From Tricholomella constricta (Eukaryota; Basidiomycota; Agaricomycetes; Agaricales; Lyophyllaceae), in contig JAACJP010000002.1 in assembly GCA_013368375.1 (NCBI GenBank), forward strand, positions 1,984,001-2,048,000: a DNA stretch of 64,000 nt. Reading direction: 5' to 3'. The notes beneath the pieces are model-generated. The model had not been told where the DNA came from. It ran no database searches and was given only the letters and a program-made list of their open reading frames with translations. The position numbers were made by a program, and so were the translations under genes. Below are positions 31,880 through 44,400 of this stretch, piece after piece (the first letter of the stretch is position 1; each line of letters opens with the position of its first letter).

Positions 31880-32100
31880 GAGAAGAGGCCCAGATCCTCT
31901 CACGGGAATCGGGCATAGGTTTTGAGAACCTTCGAGTCCAGGAGTTGGGGACGACCACCTCGCATCAACCGACACTGGGATCTGTTCCTGAATCCCTTGT
32001 CGGCCATCGAAAAGATCTGGGCAATGGGCAACCCACCTCTGCGTGATATACTCACAGGCTTCCAAGGTGTTGTTCGACCAGGAGAAATGCTTTGTTTTTT
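31880..32100 (+). pseudogene. PDR-type ABC transporter fragment
   Basis: Pieces in two frames match the stretch before the first nucleotide-binding domain of fungal PDR transporters: GIGFENLRVQ, SHQPTLGS, then NPLSAIEKIWAMGNPPLRDI and LTGFQGVVRPGEML, where the Walker A loop would follow. Frames change near 31960, and the Walker A itself is missing (stop at about 32101). A 60-bp fragment isolated from the rest of the gene. It directly follows the FOX2 remnant, so this is a dump of host gene scraps. Confidence 0.65.
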
Positions 32101-32176
32101 CTGACCCCCGCTACGACATTGCCCTGGAAGATATTCAGGCTATGGCTGAGGGCGCCGAGTGATGGTCTAGCACTAT

Positions 32177-33111
32177 TAGTGATTGTCACGGGTAACCCTA
32201 GGGTTTTCCAGAGCTACCCGTACCCATACCCTAAGAAACCCGTACCCGCGACGAGGGGTAAGGGTTTTGGCGGGTAGGGGTAGGGGTTCTTACGGGTTCC
32301 ACGGGTTAAGAAACCCCCGACGGGTCTCTAAATAAACAGAAGAAGTCCCAATCTGGCTTCATCACATGATCATGTGCCATTGTTTACGTGTTTGGTCTTG
32401 AGACGAAACGCGTAAATGCGCTTTGTTTAACGGCACATGGGTGGCTGGGTACATTCATCCTAGCCCTTCTTCAACATGTCACCAGCGGTAACAGGCAGTT
32501 AGTCATCTGAACCATTTGCAAGTTGCTGTACAAAATTTCAGCCATTGTCTGCTCAAAAAATGGTTTGTCCCGCACTCACTTTTGTGACTTCTTTGGAGCT
32601 TGAGGTTGCTTTTTTGTTGAAGTCGGCAGCTGGAGGCTTGCCTGTGGAGAGTGACTGGTTCACAAGTCTGACAAGTCCTGGGTTCACAACCGTATTGTGG
32701 TCAAGGCGCGAGCAAGATAGAATATTGATAATCAACTGTAACTGACTTGAAGAGATTGGAGACATTGTGACCAGGTTGGAGAATGGTGTAACTGATTGCA
32801 TATATTGAGATAGAGATTCAAGCCCATTGTCAGACTCTACACAATCACAAACATAACAACCGATCATATGACAATGCCTACTGCTGGGTCATTTTGCTGA
32901 TGTTGGGGGTAGGCCGCGCCCTCCGGGCCTATATTATCTTTCCGTTTAAGGAAAACCCGCCTCGAAAACCCGCTGAGTAAACCCGCTTAACCTGCCCAAC
33001 CCATGCTGGAGATACGGGTACAGGCGGGGTTAACAGATTCCAACCCAGACACGTACCCCAGCGTACCCTACCCAAAACCCCCACAGGTTTTGAAACCCGT
33101 GACAATCACTA
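32177..33111. mobile_element. Non-autonomous hAT-like transposon (935 bp)
   Basis: 17-bp perfect terminal inverted repeats TAGTGATTGTCACGGGT, flanked by the 8-bp target duplication AGCACTAT (32169-32176 and 33112-33119), the hallmark length of the hAT superfamily. About 160 bp inside each end is packed with ACCCG/CGGGT and GGGTA motifs (32190-32330 and 32940-33100), which look like subterminal transposase-binding repeats. The centre (32340-32930) shows no transposase frame. The intact target duplication suggests a fairly recent insertion into already decayed DNA. Confidence 0.85.
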
Positions 33112-35308
33112 AGCACTATAGTATGATAATTGCAGCATTCGACGAATTGTATCTACTTTTGTCCCTCCGTCAGTCATGAACTTGCCCCAAGCCCTCGGGC
33201 TTTTGTAAATCGACGTGTACTATCAAAAGTATCTTTCAACTTGAGAAAGCCGTGTGGCCTTTGAAAAGACATGAACCAAGTAGAATTTGTCTTTGCCAAG
33301 AAACCCGACTAGGATAAAAGACAGGCCAACTTCACGTCTTTACCAGCTTATCTGTCTTATCGTCTTTCCCAAGCCATCAAAGTCATCAAATAAGTGCATG
33401 TCATTTTGAGCAGAAGAATCAGGCTGGTAGATTTAGGGCGCATAAGATATAATCATAAGCATCAGGAAAACTACAAGCACTTACACTTTCAGCACTTACC
33501 CTTTTTGACGCTTGTCCTTACACTTTCTGACACTTACCCTTATCAAAAACCCTTCTGCATCACTTACATCACTTTTCAAGTGATTATCAAAAGGGAGAAC
33601 ACTTTCATAGAAATGCACTAATAAATTTTTCCAAAAAGTCAAGCGGGATCCTCTTCAAAGGCCACAGATTCACGCGGGTAGACATACACTGGTATTTAGG
33701 TCGGTCTTCAATTTTCGACCACACAGCGGTTTTCAAACTGACGTGTTTTACAATTGACTAAGTTCATTCAAACTCTGCTTCAATCCTGCCACGTCAGCAG
33801 TTTCCTTTCAACCTCGTCTATCGATGTTCAGCTCCAAATCGTGTTGACTGTATCTGCACCCTCACCATCGCATGACTTTCCAGCCCTTGTGGTACTCGAG
33901 TGTGATCTGCCTTGCCCCCAGATAGCCCGGTCTGTGGGCGCCTTTTGTTGGCACAACACATTGTCATTTTCTGTATTTCCGGCCTGTCACTCACCGACTG
34001 AATTCTTGTTGACTAGCATCTACAAGGCCTGGAGTCCCACTTTGAAGAAGGCCTAAGTTAGAACACAGTTTAAAGGTGCGTGATTACCACGAAGTTCTGC
34101 GTCTTCCTAAAAGTGGAGTGCACCGTCACACAGATGCTCGAGCGTGCCGGCACTCAGATCCTCACCTGCCACAGCTGCACACGCGGGCAGGATAGTGTGC
34201 GTTTCCTGCCCTCCCTTGGTATCTCCCTCACCCGCGCGCTGACATACACCATCCACCTACAGGGCCTCGCCTCATCTGTGTTGTCAAAGCCGCCATCCCC
34301 ATCCCCGTCTTCGTGAATGGCAATACTTGAACGGGCTCCCCTGCTCATCCATTCTTCCCTCTCCATCCTTGGCCATTCGAGCCCCCCCGCCACCATTCTC
34401 AGCACCACCAACCCCCCCAAGACGAAAATCTGCCACCCGCACTCCCACTACCACTAATGAAAACCAACCCCCTGCTTGCCCTCGAATACCTCGCCCTTGT
34501 CTGCGCTAAACACATCTACACGCACCTTCCAGAGCGCAGTCAACGACCACCTCTTCAAGATTGTCTGCCCCGCGCTCGCGCAGCCCATTACTGGGATCTC
34601 GGCGAGCACCTGGAGCGCGTGTATCTGCGCCTCGATGCCTTGCGGGCGCGGGCGAGTGGGAAGGACCCCCAATGGCGGATGGCGAAGAGGTCAGAGAATC
34701 GAGGAAAGCTGAACCGATATGTAGTCCTTTCTAATAATTAACTATGTACAATATAATGTGATAATACCCTATTCAAACCCCATTTGTGTGATTCCAACGA
34801 TTTTCGTAGTCAATACTTTCAGGTCACCTTTTTAGACCTTACACAGGTCCTTATGGTGTCTTTCATGCATCTTCCGCCACTTATAAAAGTGAAAATACCT
34901 TTTGTAAGAATGTGGGACCTTCTTTTATAAGTGTCGCTCCTTCCAGCACTTATGGTTCTTATGTCACTTACAAAAGGTGCAAAAGGGCATGAAAGGACAT
35001 GTGTAATTTTCCTGATCTGAGTAGTCAGTTGACAAGCATTGAAGCTTACAATAAAGGACACAACATCGCTGCTTCCAGTTGCCTTCGTGTCATGAGATAG
35101 AAAGTAGCGGTCAGCGCTATTTCGAGAAAATGCGCAAAGGCGGTCGGGATTACAGAGAGTAGGCAGTAACAGCAAGCATTATATACTAATTAGTCCAACG
35201 GACTTTTTCTTCCCTTTTTCTTAGCATCTCAGAGTCGTATCGTTTGGCACAAATATTTCTATTCAGATACATACTTTTTCGTTTGGGAATATTACTACTC
35301 TAGAACAG
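33112..35308. other. Intergenic, no recognised gene
   Basis: Mostly AT-rich. Repeated CACTTAC/ACTTACCCTT motifs occur at about 33470-33560 and 34870-34980. Short open frames at 34080-34740 are Pro/Thr-rich and not supported by any domain. A small palindrome CACTTATAAAAGTG lies near 34878. Nothing else is seen. Confidence 0.5.
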
Positions 35309-36595
35309 TCAAGTACTCTTTAAGCACTCGGGGCCTGGTGTGGGTAAACTCGAAATGACCGCTAAATGAGCAATTACTTCCGCAGCCTGCAATCTTTCAT
35401 AGGGCATTTCCAAACAGAGTGGAGTAGAGACAAAGATTTCTTGTAAGTTCTCGGGCAAGAGTGGCGACTCTTTGACATCTTCTCCGATGGGGCCCAGAAA
35501 CTCGTTGAGCCATGCCACGGAGAACAGTGCCGAGATAATTCTCAAACTGGTCCCGTTGAGGCATACCAAAAAAGGTCGTCGATACTCGTCGATGACTGAG
35601 TCCCAGGACTTTATATCGGCCGCTTCAAGTGCTGTCTTGCGGCGCCACATTTGCGCCAAAAGTTCCGCTGCGTGTTGTGGTAGAAAAACCACATCACTGT
35701 CGGCCTTGGCCTCAATCTCAAGAAGGACCACGTCATCGCGATATTGTTCATCCTTCCCCCACCAACGCATCACATGGACGCTACCATCCGTTTTACAGCC
35801 ATAGCTGCCTGCCCGCGTCTTCACTTCCTTATAATAGTTCTGGGAAATCCCTGGCTTATGATATTCTGTCCCGTGCGATCGTTTCATACCGTCGGCCTGG
35901 AGCAGGACCATCACGAGCTTTATAAAATCGATACCAGCGGAAGTTGTCACCAACTCGTCCTTGATGGGTGGCTTTTCAAAATCCGCAGAAGTAGTGTCGG
36001 TCGCGGGGTCATATTTGCTATGGACCGCCGATAGAGTTACCACGCTGATGGAGGCTTCGCTTGCAGTCTCGTTAGGGTAATAGTTGACGGAAGATCGAGG
36101 ACGGAGTTCTCTCATTGTCGAGACTATTGGTTCAGCATTATTCGCGAAAAGCCGTTTCGACAATTGTTCCTGCAGTGATGAATAGAACGAATAGCCAATT
36201 TGACAATTTTTCGCGACCAGGACGTCGAGAATTTCTTCTAAGGGGCGCTTGAGGTCCGCCTTTTCCACTGCCGTGATGAGATTTGCTAATTGAGGACTCC
36301 CTTGAACTCGATTCGATGCAGTAATTTGGCAGATTTTTTTGATGTTGCTCGATGCCCAGAACCAGATTTTCTCTTGCCTGACAAGGAGACCAAGGGAGAG
36401 GAGATTTTCACCGGTCCAAGCACTGGCCGAGATACCTTTGACTGATATCGGTGTCAATGTCCCAGTCTGTACGAGACTGCGGAAGCATTTGGGAGTATAT
36501 GGGTATTCGATTCTGTCGCAGGCGGGTTTCGACCGTGTGCCTACGGCATTGACCACCTTCCAAGGCGTATTCACCCCACTGTTTGTAGAAGGCAT
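35309..36595 (-). CDS. Hypothetical protein, 428 residues
   Basis: Single-exon minus-strand frame; ATG at 36595 (MPSTNSGVNTPWK) is the first ATG in the frame. Not recognised. It has no signal peptide or membrane span. Visible segments: RPLEEILDVLVAKNCQIGYS; MRELRPRSSVNYYP; a segment with DDVVLLEIEAKADSDVVFLP, which resembles the D...(D/E)xK core of PD-(D/E)XK nuclease folds; and a C-terminal helical part. Such folds occur in fungal protein families next to mobile DNA, but one short motif is weak evidence. It stands alone, about 600 bp from the divergent gene at 37198. Confidence 0.6.
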   Translation of the reverse strand: MPSTNSGVNTPWKVVNAVGTRSKPACDRIEYPYTPKCFRSLVQTGTLTPISVKGISASAWTGENLLSLGLLVRQEKIWFWASSNIKKICQITASNRVQGSPQLANLITAVEKADLKRPLEEILDVLVAKNCQIGYSFYSSLQEQLSKRLFANNAEPIVSTMRELRPRSSVNYYPNETASEASISVVTLSAVHSKYDPATDTTSADFEKPPIKDELVTTSAGIDFIKLVMVLLQADGMKRSHGTEYHKPGISQNYYKEVKTRAGSYGCKTDGSVHVMRWWGKDEQYRDDVVLLEIEAKADSDVVFLPQHAAELLAQMWRRKTALEAADIKSWDSVIDEYRRPFLVCLNGTSLRIISALFSVAWLNEFLGPIGEDVKESPLLPENLQEIFVSTPLCLEMPYERLQAAEVIAHLAVISSLPTPGPECLKST

Positions 36596-37197
36596 GCTGA
36601 CTTGAAGAAGAGCAGTAGAAGAATGAAAGTGCAAGGTTGGAATAAGGTTGGAAGGAGAGGGTTTGAAGCAAGTTGAGCGAAACTATCAAGCCCTTTTATA
36701 TGTATTGCACATAGCACGCAGCGGCCATCAGAAGTCTGATTTCGCCGCAGTTGAGATCCAGAACATTCTGGGGGCAGTGAAAATATCTAGCAAATGATTG
36801 ATGGGCAGTTTTGGTGAGAACAAAACGTCAAGATGTTGTGAGTTCGAAGGCGGTGAAAAGTCGCACACATCCTGCAGCAGAAAGGATAAATGGAAATATC
36901 ATTTCACAAAAACGCCCGACCTCACCGAACGTGGCGGTTGTTGTTGTCAGTGGTGTGTTGTCGTTGGTGCCTTCAAACAAAAGCTTCAAAATCGACATCA
37001 GACACGGGACTCGGCGGAAGCTCGGTCAGACAAGTGATCCATCACAGTAAACAACAAAAACTTGAACGTGGACGAGCACACTGCTAAAACGGCATTGTCC
37101 GAACGACTATAAAGATGACCAGTCAAACCTTTGCCAGGTTTGTTCAATTCGCCCCAAAGATCTGTTTCCCATACCTAGTGACATATCTCTTCACAGT

Positions 37198-38127
37198 ATG
37201 TCTGGAAAAGAGTCCAACACTGACCCGGCGCTGGTTGGGACATCCTCTATAGCACCCGAATCCAACATTATTCGAAATCCTTTCATCGCACTAAAGGGCA
37301 TCAATCCTCGTAATTGGCCACAAGATCTCACCATCGATAAAGAAATCTGTTGGCTGCAAGACCAGTTTCTGCCTAGGGGCAAATTACCAAAGCAAAATCC
37401 GGGCATGCCACCACTTTACTGCTCTTTTTTCCTCGGCAAGATCCGCATTGCACAGCAGACTGGGAAGACGCGGGAAATCCTGTATATCATCCCAGAACTC
37501 CTTGATCACATCGTCCGATGGTTGTGCAACTTGAATGAAGCATTTCTCGAGTTTGGTGTCAGCGGTTTACTCGTGGTTGCAAATGATAGATTGGAAACCG
37601 CCACCTGCCCCACTGGAGCCGCTGTCAACGAGATTACCGTCTATCATTACATAGATGCTCACCATCGACACGCGTTCAGGGCTGGGATGGACCCTTCTGA
37701 CGTTGAACCACCGTACACTGAGCAGGACGCGGACCATATCGACATATATGACCTATCAGAATTGCTGTTGTTGGCGCAAAATCAGATGTATCTCGAGGTT
37801 CCAACGGCGTGGAACGATGGCAATTACACAGTAAGTGTCGCTGCATTTCCATAATTTTGAGCCAAGCTAAATAGACCACAGGTTCATATCATATATCCTG
37901 ACTCGACCTTGACGCGGTTGATCGTAATCACTGCCCACATTCCTCATGAGACTGCCTTGGCGGTACAGGAAGGCCACTCGACGATGAAGATGATCAGGAT
38001 CACTCGCGATATCGTTGATATTGATCTACAGGCAGACGATGCTCAATTCATGAATACCGATTTGTTCAGAGTACTGGTGGGAATGGTCGAACATGGTATC
38101 AAGGTAGCAAAGATGACACCCGATTAA
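37198..38127 (+). CDS. Hypothetical protein, 292 residues, two exons
   Basis: Exons 37198-37830 and 37882-38127, joined by a 51-nt GTAAGT...CACAG intron in phase 0 (NYT to VHIIYPDSTLTRLI). Unrecognised. No membrane span or signal peptide. Notable parts: INPRNWPQDLTIDKEICWLQ, PPLYCSFFLGKIRIAQ and VNEITVYHYIDAHHRHAF. An alternative ATG at 37117 is out of frame. The gene looks intact and host-like. It lies divergent from the 35309-36595 gene. Confidence 0.6.
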
Positions 38128-41100
38128 TTTACTATGTTTGATCGTGCAATTTATAAATCGTAGTATCTCTAATCATCCATCCATCCATATATCTAGTTCG
38201 GCGCCATTTAATAATGTCAATTTGACGAAAGAGCTCATCCATTTTTCGGTTGAAAATGCCAGCCCGACCTCGAAGACACAATAGTTTTCAATTATAGCCT
38301 CCGAGGAACGGGATAAATCGTATGGGACCCAAGACCCCATTGGCACAGAAGAATGGCCCCAGCGGCGAAGAGGACTGACTTGCGTCTCTCAAGCACTGCA
38401 TAGACTCTGAAAGGGACATGACTTATAAAAACACTTTGCGAAATGAATTGAACGAACCGTAAGGTGAGAAATAACTCTGCGGTAGTTGTCGATATCGCTG
38501 TTTCGATAGCTTTTACATATCTGTAGCGAGCACAGCTTATTATCATGGTTAAAGGAGTCATAACAGATCGCGAAGACCAGAGAACTCACACCTAGAGAGT
38601 ATCGAATTCAATAACGGAAACAAAGACTAGAAATGTGTCACTTACATCAACCGTCCATGAGTCCAGAAAGAACGCTGTTGGTTTATGTGAGATCTCTCCG
38701 CATGTGTAGTGTACGTCGGCTTACCCACCAAATTGGGCTACAATTATGAAAATGGGAGAAAGATACCGATTCTGTCGAAGTTATTGGGAGTGAAATTCAC
38801 TTGTCGTATCCCGAGACAGTTGAAAACACACCAATATGAAGAGCCAGAATACTTTAAACACCATTAGTATCGTCGAAATAAATATTAGACATGATCCCTA
38901 CCAAAAGATTTCCGTCCCTTCCATGCATATTCGACCTAGGAATATCGTCAAGGCTGAGTGCGCTACGGTTGAGCCAGTGAAACCCAAACCTCGTCATTCA
39001 ACGTCAAGAAGTAGTCGTAGAACCACAACGCCGAAACTGCTACGCAGTAAAGCTGAATAGATAAATCATGAGTATAGTTATTGAAGTTTTGAGATTAACC
39101 CAGCCAATTGGACCTTCATTGCGAACCTAAAGGAATGATGAGCAGAGTGCGAGATGTTCAAATGGATGAAAAGACTCTACAAGTCATGACCCAGGGACAC
39201 TATGGAACGAACAAGGGCCTCGGAAAGGTCGGCTGGCATGTCGATGTGCCGATCGCGGGGAGTAACTAGTATGATCAGCACAACCACGATATCTTTAATG
39301 CGGGAGTCGTCTCCCATCAGTATGTAAAACAAAACAGCATTACGAAACCGTCGAAGGAGGGCTATTGAGCGCTACCGTCAACCTGCACAGCCGAGATGCG
39401 GACCAGAACCAAATGTAAAGTAAGGTATCATTACATGGCACAGTCCCGCTCAAAACGCGTTCGGCTTTCATATGTCCTGTAAGCCGAGCTCACACTCCTT
39501 GTAAGAATCTGTAAACATCTAGAAATTGAAACTGGTTAGCGACAACATAAGCGAAGAGATCCCATCCGAGTCTGGAAAAAAATTGGCGCCTTTTCCATTC
39601 TGTAGAGGGATCGGGAGGCTTCTGCAGACGACTGCACTTGACAACTTCCTATTGGGGCTCCGGCATCTCGGCTATTAAACCTCGTATTTTCTAAATCGTC
39701 GCCGTCAGACTCTTACGGTTAGTCAACTAGTCACCCATTACCTCGATCCATCAGCCGAGTGCGTGCTGTGTGATATGGGAACATCATAAAACAGTTTGGG
39801 ACGTGATAGGCATCCCTGGCGACAAGGGGAATCGTTAAACTTCAGCGATGAGCTGTTTGAGAAAGTTTCTGCTCTCCATCTGCTCTACAGCGCCATGTCG
39901 ATGGGGTGTCAACGAGAGAAGCTTGACAAAAAATTCATGTCAGAGGGCAATTAAGTGAACGCTGGCAGTGAAGTCAAGTTCCACTTCAGCTCCACACAGT
40001 CTAACTTTACTTGGAAGTCGGTCTGGATCCGGCTTGTTAGGATGGAAGGAAGTCGTTGTTAGCCGGGCATGCCCATGAGAGTAGTGCCGTATGATGGGTG
40101 ACTGGGAGTGGGACCGTGGGACGATGCTTTTCTTTCCTCTCCTCCATCCTCCGTTCTTCAAGTAGGACGATGCATTCCTCATTGTCCAGCTTGATTTTAT
40201 CCACCTTGTTACATAAAGCCCTCCGAAGTGCAGGACCATATGGATATTGACTTCCCATTTATATGATGACACCGATAATCACTACTCACCAGCATCTAAA
40301 ATCGGCTGTACTTCGTGCGTATTTTGAATTCAATGTCGCGCTGCACGCAAATCCTGCGTGAAGGCGTGACTTGGTTAACGGTTGTTTCCCTCGTTCAAGC
40401 CTGCCCTGTTACCAGGGCCTTCACGTAAAAGAAATTGCTTTCAAGAGCGGGCACAACCCACGCAAACTAGGTAACGCTACCCGCGCGTTTGATTTCAGTC
40501 ATTAAATTCTTCATGCAGGTCGCTTCATACGATACATACGATACCTCGCCATTCATCACAACTACCGGGAGGTCAAACCTGACGCTTTGCCAACACTCGG
40601 ATCTCGAGCATGACGGACACGATAAAGCCCAACCAGGATGTCATCGACCAGTAAGTGCAAAATCGCCTCAACACGAAGCGTTTGTTCCTTGTTCCTCATC
40701 GTTGCGCGATAGTCCTGAGACGAAGCATGAGAACGCGAATGCACTGGCTGCTCATAAGTAAGGTATCTATATCGCATGCATTGAGACATTGATGCGTACT
40801 CCAGCCTCGACGAGGGCTTCAAGGCCTCCGATCATGCATGAGAAAATTCAACCGATCCACTGACTGCCAAGGCAGGCGACCTCGAGGCGGCACCAGTTAC
40901 CAGAGCCTTCAATACTGAAGAGTCTTTGTGAGAAATTATAAGCCATAACGAACACAGAGCTGGTGCTTCGACATTGGAAAGCAAGGTGTTCAGACTCTAT
41001 GCCACACTGAAAGGTTCGTGCGCCACACGCGAATTGTGTATGTATGATACACTTTACAACGGGTTTTTCGATCTCCCACTATCTTTTTTGGTGCAACATT

Positions 41101-41408
41101 TCGGGAAGAGAGAACACAAGGTTGCCAGTATTTTCTTACGACGCCTATGTACGTAGTGGCTTCGGCTTGAAAACATAATTATACGAAACATTTTTATAAT
41201 GGTAGCTAGTAGTAAGTACCACATTCGTGTACACAATAGAGCAGAGTCCAGCAAAGATTCATCAGTCGGTCAAAAAGGTCGTGGCTATGGGAACGAAAAA
41301 CAAAGAGAAAATCGACTATACGGGAAGTGCTTTGATCATCTGGAAACAGATACGAAGGGTTTCACAACAAAAAGAAGCAGGAGGGTACCCATTGGCAGGG
41401 GATGACAT
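38128..41408. other. Intergenic, decayed DNA with one possible small gene
   Basis: No convincing gene. At 40610 an ATG opens MTDTIKPNQDVID followed by a GTAAGT donor; further short pieces (SPETKHENANALAAHK, LDEGFKASDHA, AGASTLESKVFRLYATLKG) with intron-like borders follow up to about 41010. They could be a small multi-exon gene or pseudogene of unknown family, and an in-frame stop after SDHA argues for decay. The rest shows only short random frames. Confidence 0.35.
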
Positions 41409-44400
41409 TCACTACATCATGGGACATCAGTATCTAAAACAACGATCTTGAGGAAAAGGTATGCTCACCTGGAAGTACATAACCTTTGACATATTCGCAT
41501 GCAGCGGCTGGTACGCCTTCTTGAATGCCTCCAGCGTAATATTCGCCTCGTCCCCAGTCTGCGTCGCCGTATCAGAGAAGTCGAGAGTACCGCTTGGGTC
41601 GTAATGGTTTTTTGCGCGGGAGCACACAATATCCGCGTCTGTCGGGAGAATGATTATCAGTCTGCGTGATAGTGATGGCAGCATTGGATTGGGTTTACAA
41701 TAAACGGGTGCAGGGATGGAGACAGAGCGCGTAGAGCGAGCATAAACATGACAAAGAGCGAATGCAAGGGCTTGCATTGAGTCCGCACTGTTGACGAAGG
41801 TGAGCCGTGACGTAGGCAGCGTGGTACGCAAGGTAAGGTAGGACCGAAACGTAGAACTTACTTGAATCCGTTCTCCTAGAAACGTGAATCAAATCCGGGT
41901 AAGAGGAGTTACACAGTGAGGTTAATCAAAAACGTACATCATACAACACCTATTGCGAGACGAAAATGTGAATTAGCGATAACCTTTCGAGGGAACAATG
42001 TACGAGAGGCATACTGAGTAGTGCGCAGGTCGACTGGTTCCTAGGAGGCCGCCGTGGCTTTGTAAAAAGAAGTCAAATTCGGTGGGATGCCCGACCTCGC
42101 GGTCAACGACGGTTCCTGCCGGACAGTTCCCGCTCCTGTCCGCTTGTCTTTCATCCTGTGGAACGAATCTAAAGAGGTGATATGTGCATCAGCACAGATT
42201 GCAGATCTAAAGAGCTTGACTTACCGAACATTATGACGCTTCCCGACAACTACGACGGTAATTTTCGGCTTGATATTCAGCTCAGTGCAAGCCGCTGTAG
42301 ACGCTCTTTAGTAGGAATCGTGCGCATCTATCGAAAGGCGAAAACCTTTGATCAAAGGGAGCTCTAGAACGAGGGTATGAGACACGGTTATGCAAAGATC
42401 AGTTATATTTACCTAGATCGAGGACCTGCTGGAATTGTCCTTCCGAAACACCGTCTATAGAAAACATTAAAAGGGTGATGTAAATGAAGGTGCTCGAAAC
42501 CGACCGCGGAAGAAGATGAGGCGTTTCGGTGCCGTCGGCTTTGGCTTCTTCTCAACGGAGGCGCGGTAACCAATGTACATCGACAGAATTTTCTTTGTGG
42601 CCTTTTAGCCGCTGCATTTCTATCCGGATGATGAGCTTACTTTGCACATGCTTTGGAGGTCATCGATCATTTCCTGCCTCGACGTCTGAACGGAGGTCGT
42701 CGCGATGTATTTGGCGTTGTCGGAGTCCACGTTTCCAACGACAGAGGTGAACGAAGGTCTTCCTTCCGTTCCTGGAGCCGGATGAATGACATCGGCACCT
42801 TGTTTTGTACAGCGGGAGTAAGTCGTAAAGCTGTATTACTGAGAAAAATCTCTTACCTAACACTATCGTCGGGTTATGGGGGTCACTAAGAACGGCGACC
42901 GACGTCGGTTCTGGAATGGTATTGATGCCTCCGAGCTTGGGATTAATTCTATAGAGAAACCGTCAGAGGCAGGGTATGTGAATGGGAGCGGTACTTGCTT
43001 GAGGCAGACGTTAGCCCAATACTGAGGTTTCGCTCTACTGCATTTGGCTGCCTTTAGGCATTGCGTCGCGACACCCATCTAGAGAGAACGTCAAGGCGGC
43101 GTTACCAGATAATGATTTGAATACTAACCGTGACGTCTCCGAAACTAAAATCGCGTCAGAAAGCAATTGTAAAAAGGCTAAAAATCATGCTTACTGCTTC
43201 ACGGCTGTATATATGTCGTTCCCGCCGTCCGGAAGAACAACAACAATCAAGTTTGGTGGTCCCTTGGTCCTAGCGACGCATTCCATTCCCGCATTTCGTA
43301 GTTGCTATCGAGGTCTTCAGAGTCGCCCACAACGTGGACGACGACTCAGACTTACCTGCGCAATCCTACCCTGCCCGTTCTCCCATTTGACTAGTGGGTT
43401 CTCATCCCGAACTATCATGCCTGTCGAAACCTCAGAAGAATTTAAGTGCCCGTTACTGTTGCACTCACCGACGCTTTTGCATCCATCGACGAGCCCCTTG
43501 ATCATATCCTTCGCCACTTGTTGCGAGAAACGTCTCTCTCCTTCGTAGATAACGACGACCCATCGTTCGATGACCTTAGGGTCAAAGAAGCGCTTATCGA
43601 TCCTGACAAAAAATAAGCCATTACTCTCGAACGACGACAAGTTTCGACAACTCACATGTTCCAGGCACCATCGCGGGGTTTCTGACATTAAAATTAGTAT
43701 CGTGAAATATATCGACATACTGGAGTCGTACAATGGTGGGTTGCCTGCTTCCGGGCCCATACTTCAGCGTTGGAGGGTCAAGAACTCGTGAAGAGATTGG
43801 TAGAAATCCGGGCTGCGTCTCAACGGACATTCCAAACTGTCGAATATACTCAGACTGCCCATATGCAAGGATCTAGCGTGACAATTCCAAATTATATTTG
43901 ACCCAACGTCAAGACCCAAAACACTCACCTCGAGTCCATTTTTGATGCTCTGAAATCGTTCCTGGGGTTTCTTCGTCGAGAAATCAAGGACATCTTTCGT
44001 TTTCTCCGGTGGTAATTGTTTCTTCATGATTTGACCAGGTGGAACGATGCAGACCTCCAGCGGGAGTAATGCTCCTCTCCCAACCTGCATTCAATGAATG
44101 AGTCAATGGACTAAATAAGATTCTGCGGAGACGAACCTCCACACAAAGGAGGTGCGGGAATCGAAGCGGCCTGTTTCCGAGGGTTTGGAAGTACCGGGCG
44201 ACCGTCTGTGTCGTTCCATCGCGCAGTTGAAAACTTGTCACATCTGCACCAGCTGTGCTCAGTTTCTTGATGACGCGAGGAGGCGATTGTCTATTCCCAG
44301 CAGGGGTATAGTTAATCGCGACCCTCAAGCCGGAAAGAAATCGTTGAAGACGAAGTCGCTCGCGGTCAGGCATACCTCTCGCAGGGGAGAGCATCTCCGG

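Noticed and set aside
32101..32162. Extension of the ABC fragment into DPRYDIALEDIQAMAEGAE
   Set aside because: Does not match the Walker A region expected there; origin unclear, so not annotated.
33250..33665. A MITE bounded by TGTGGCCTTTGAA and its complement
   Set aside because: Only 13 bp match, and no target duplication flanks the ends.
34080..34740. Pro/Thr-rich coding exons
   Set aside because: Frames are short, overlapping and without recognisable domain or consistent introns.
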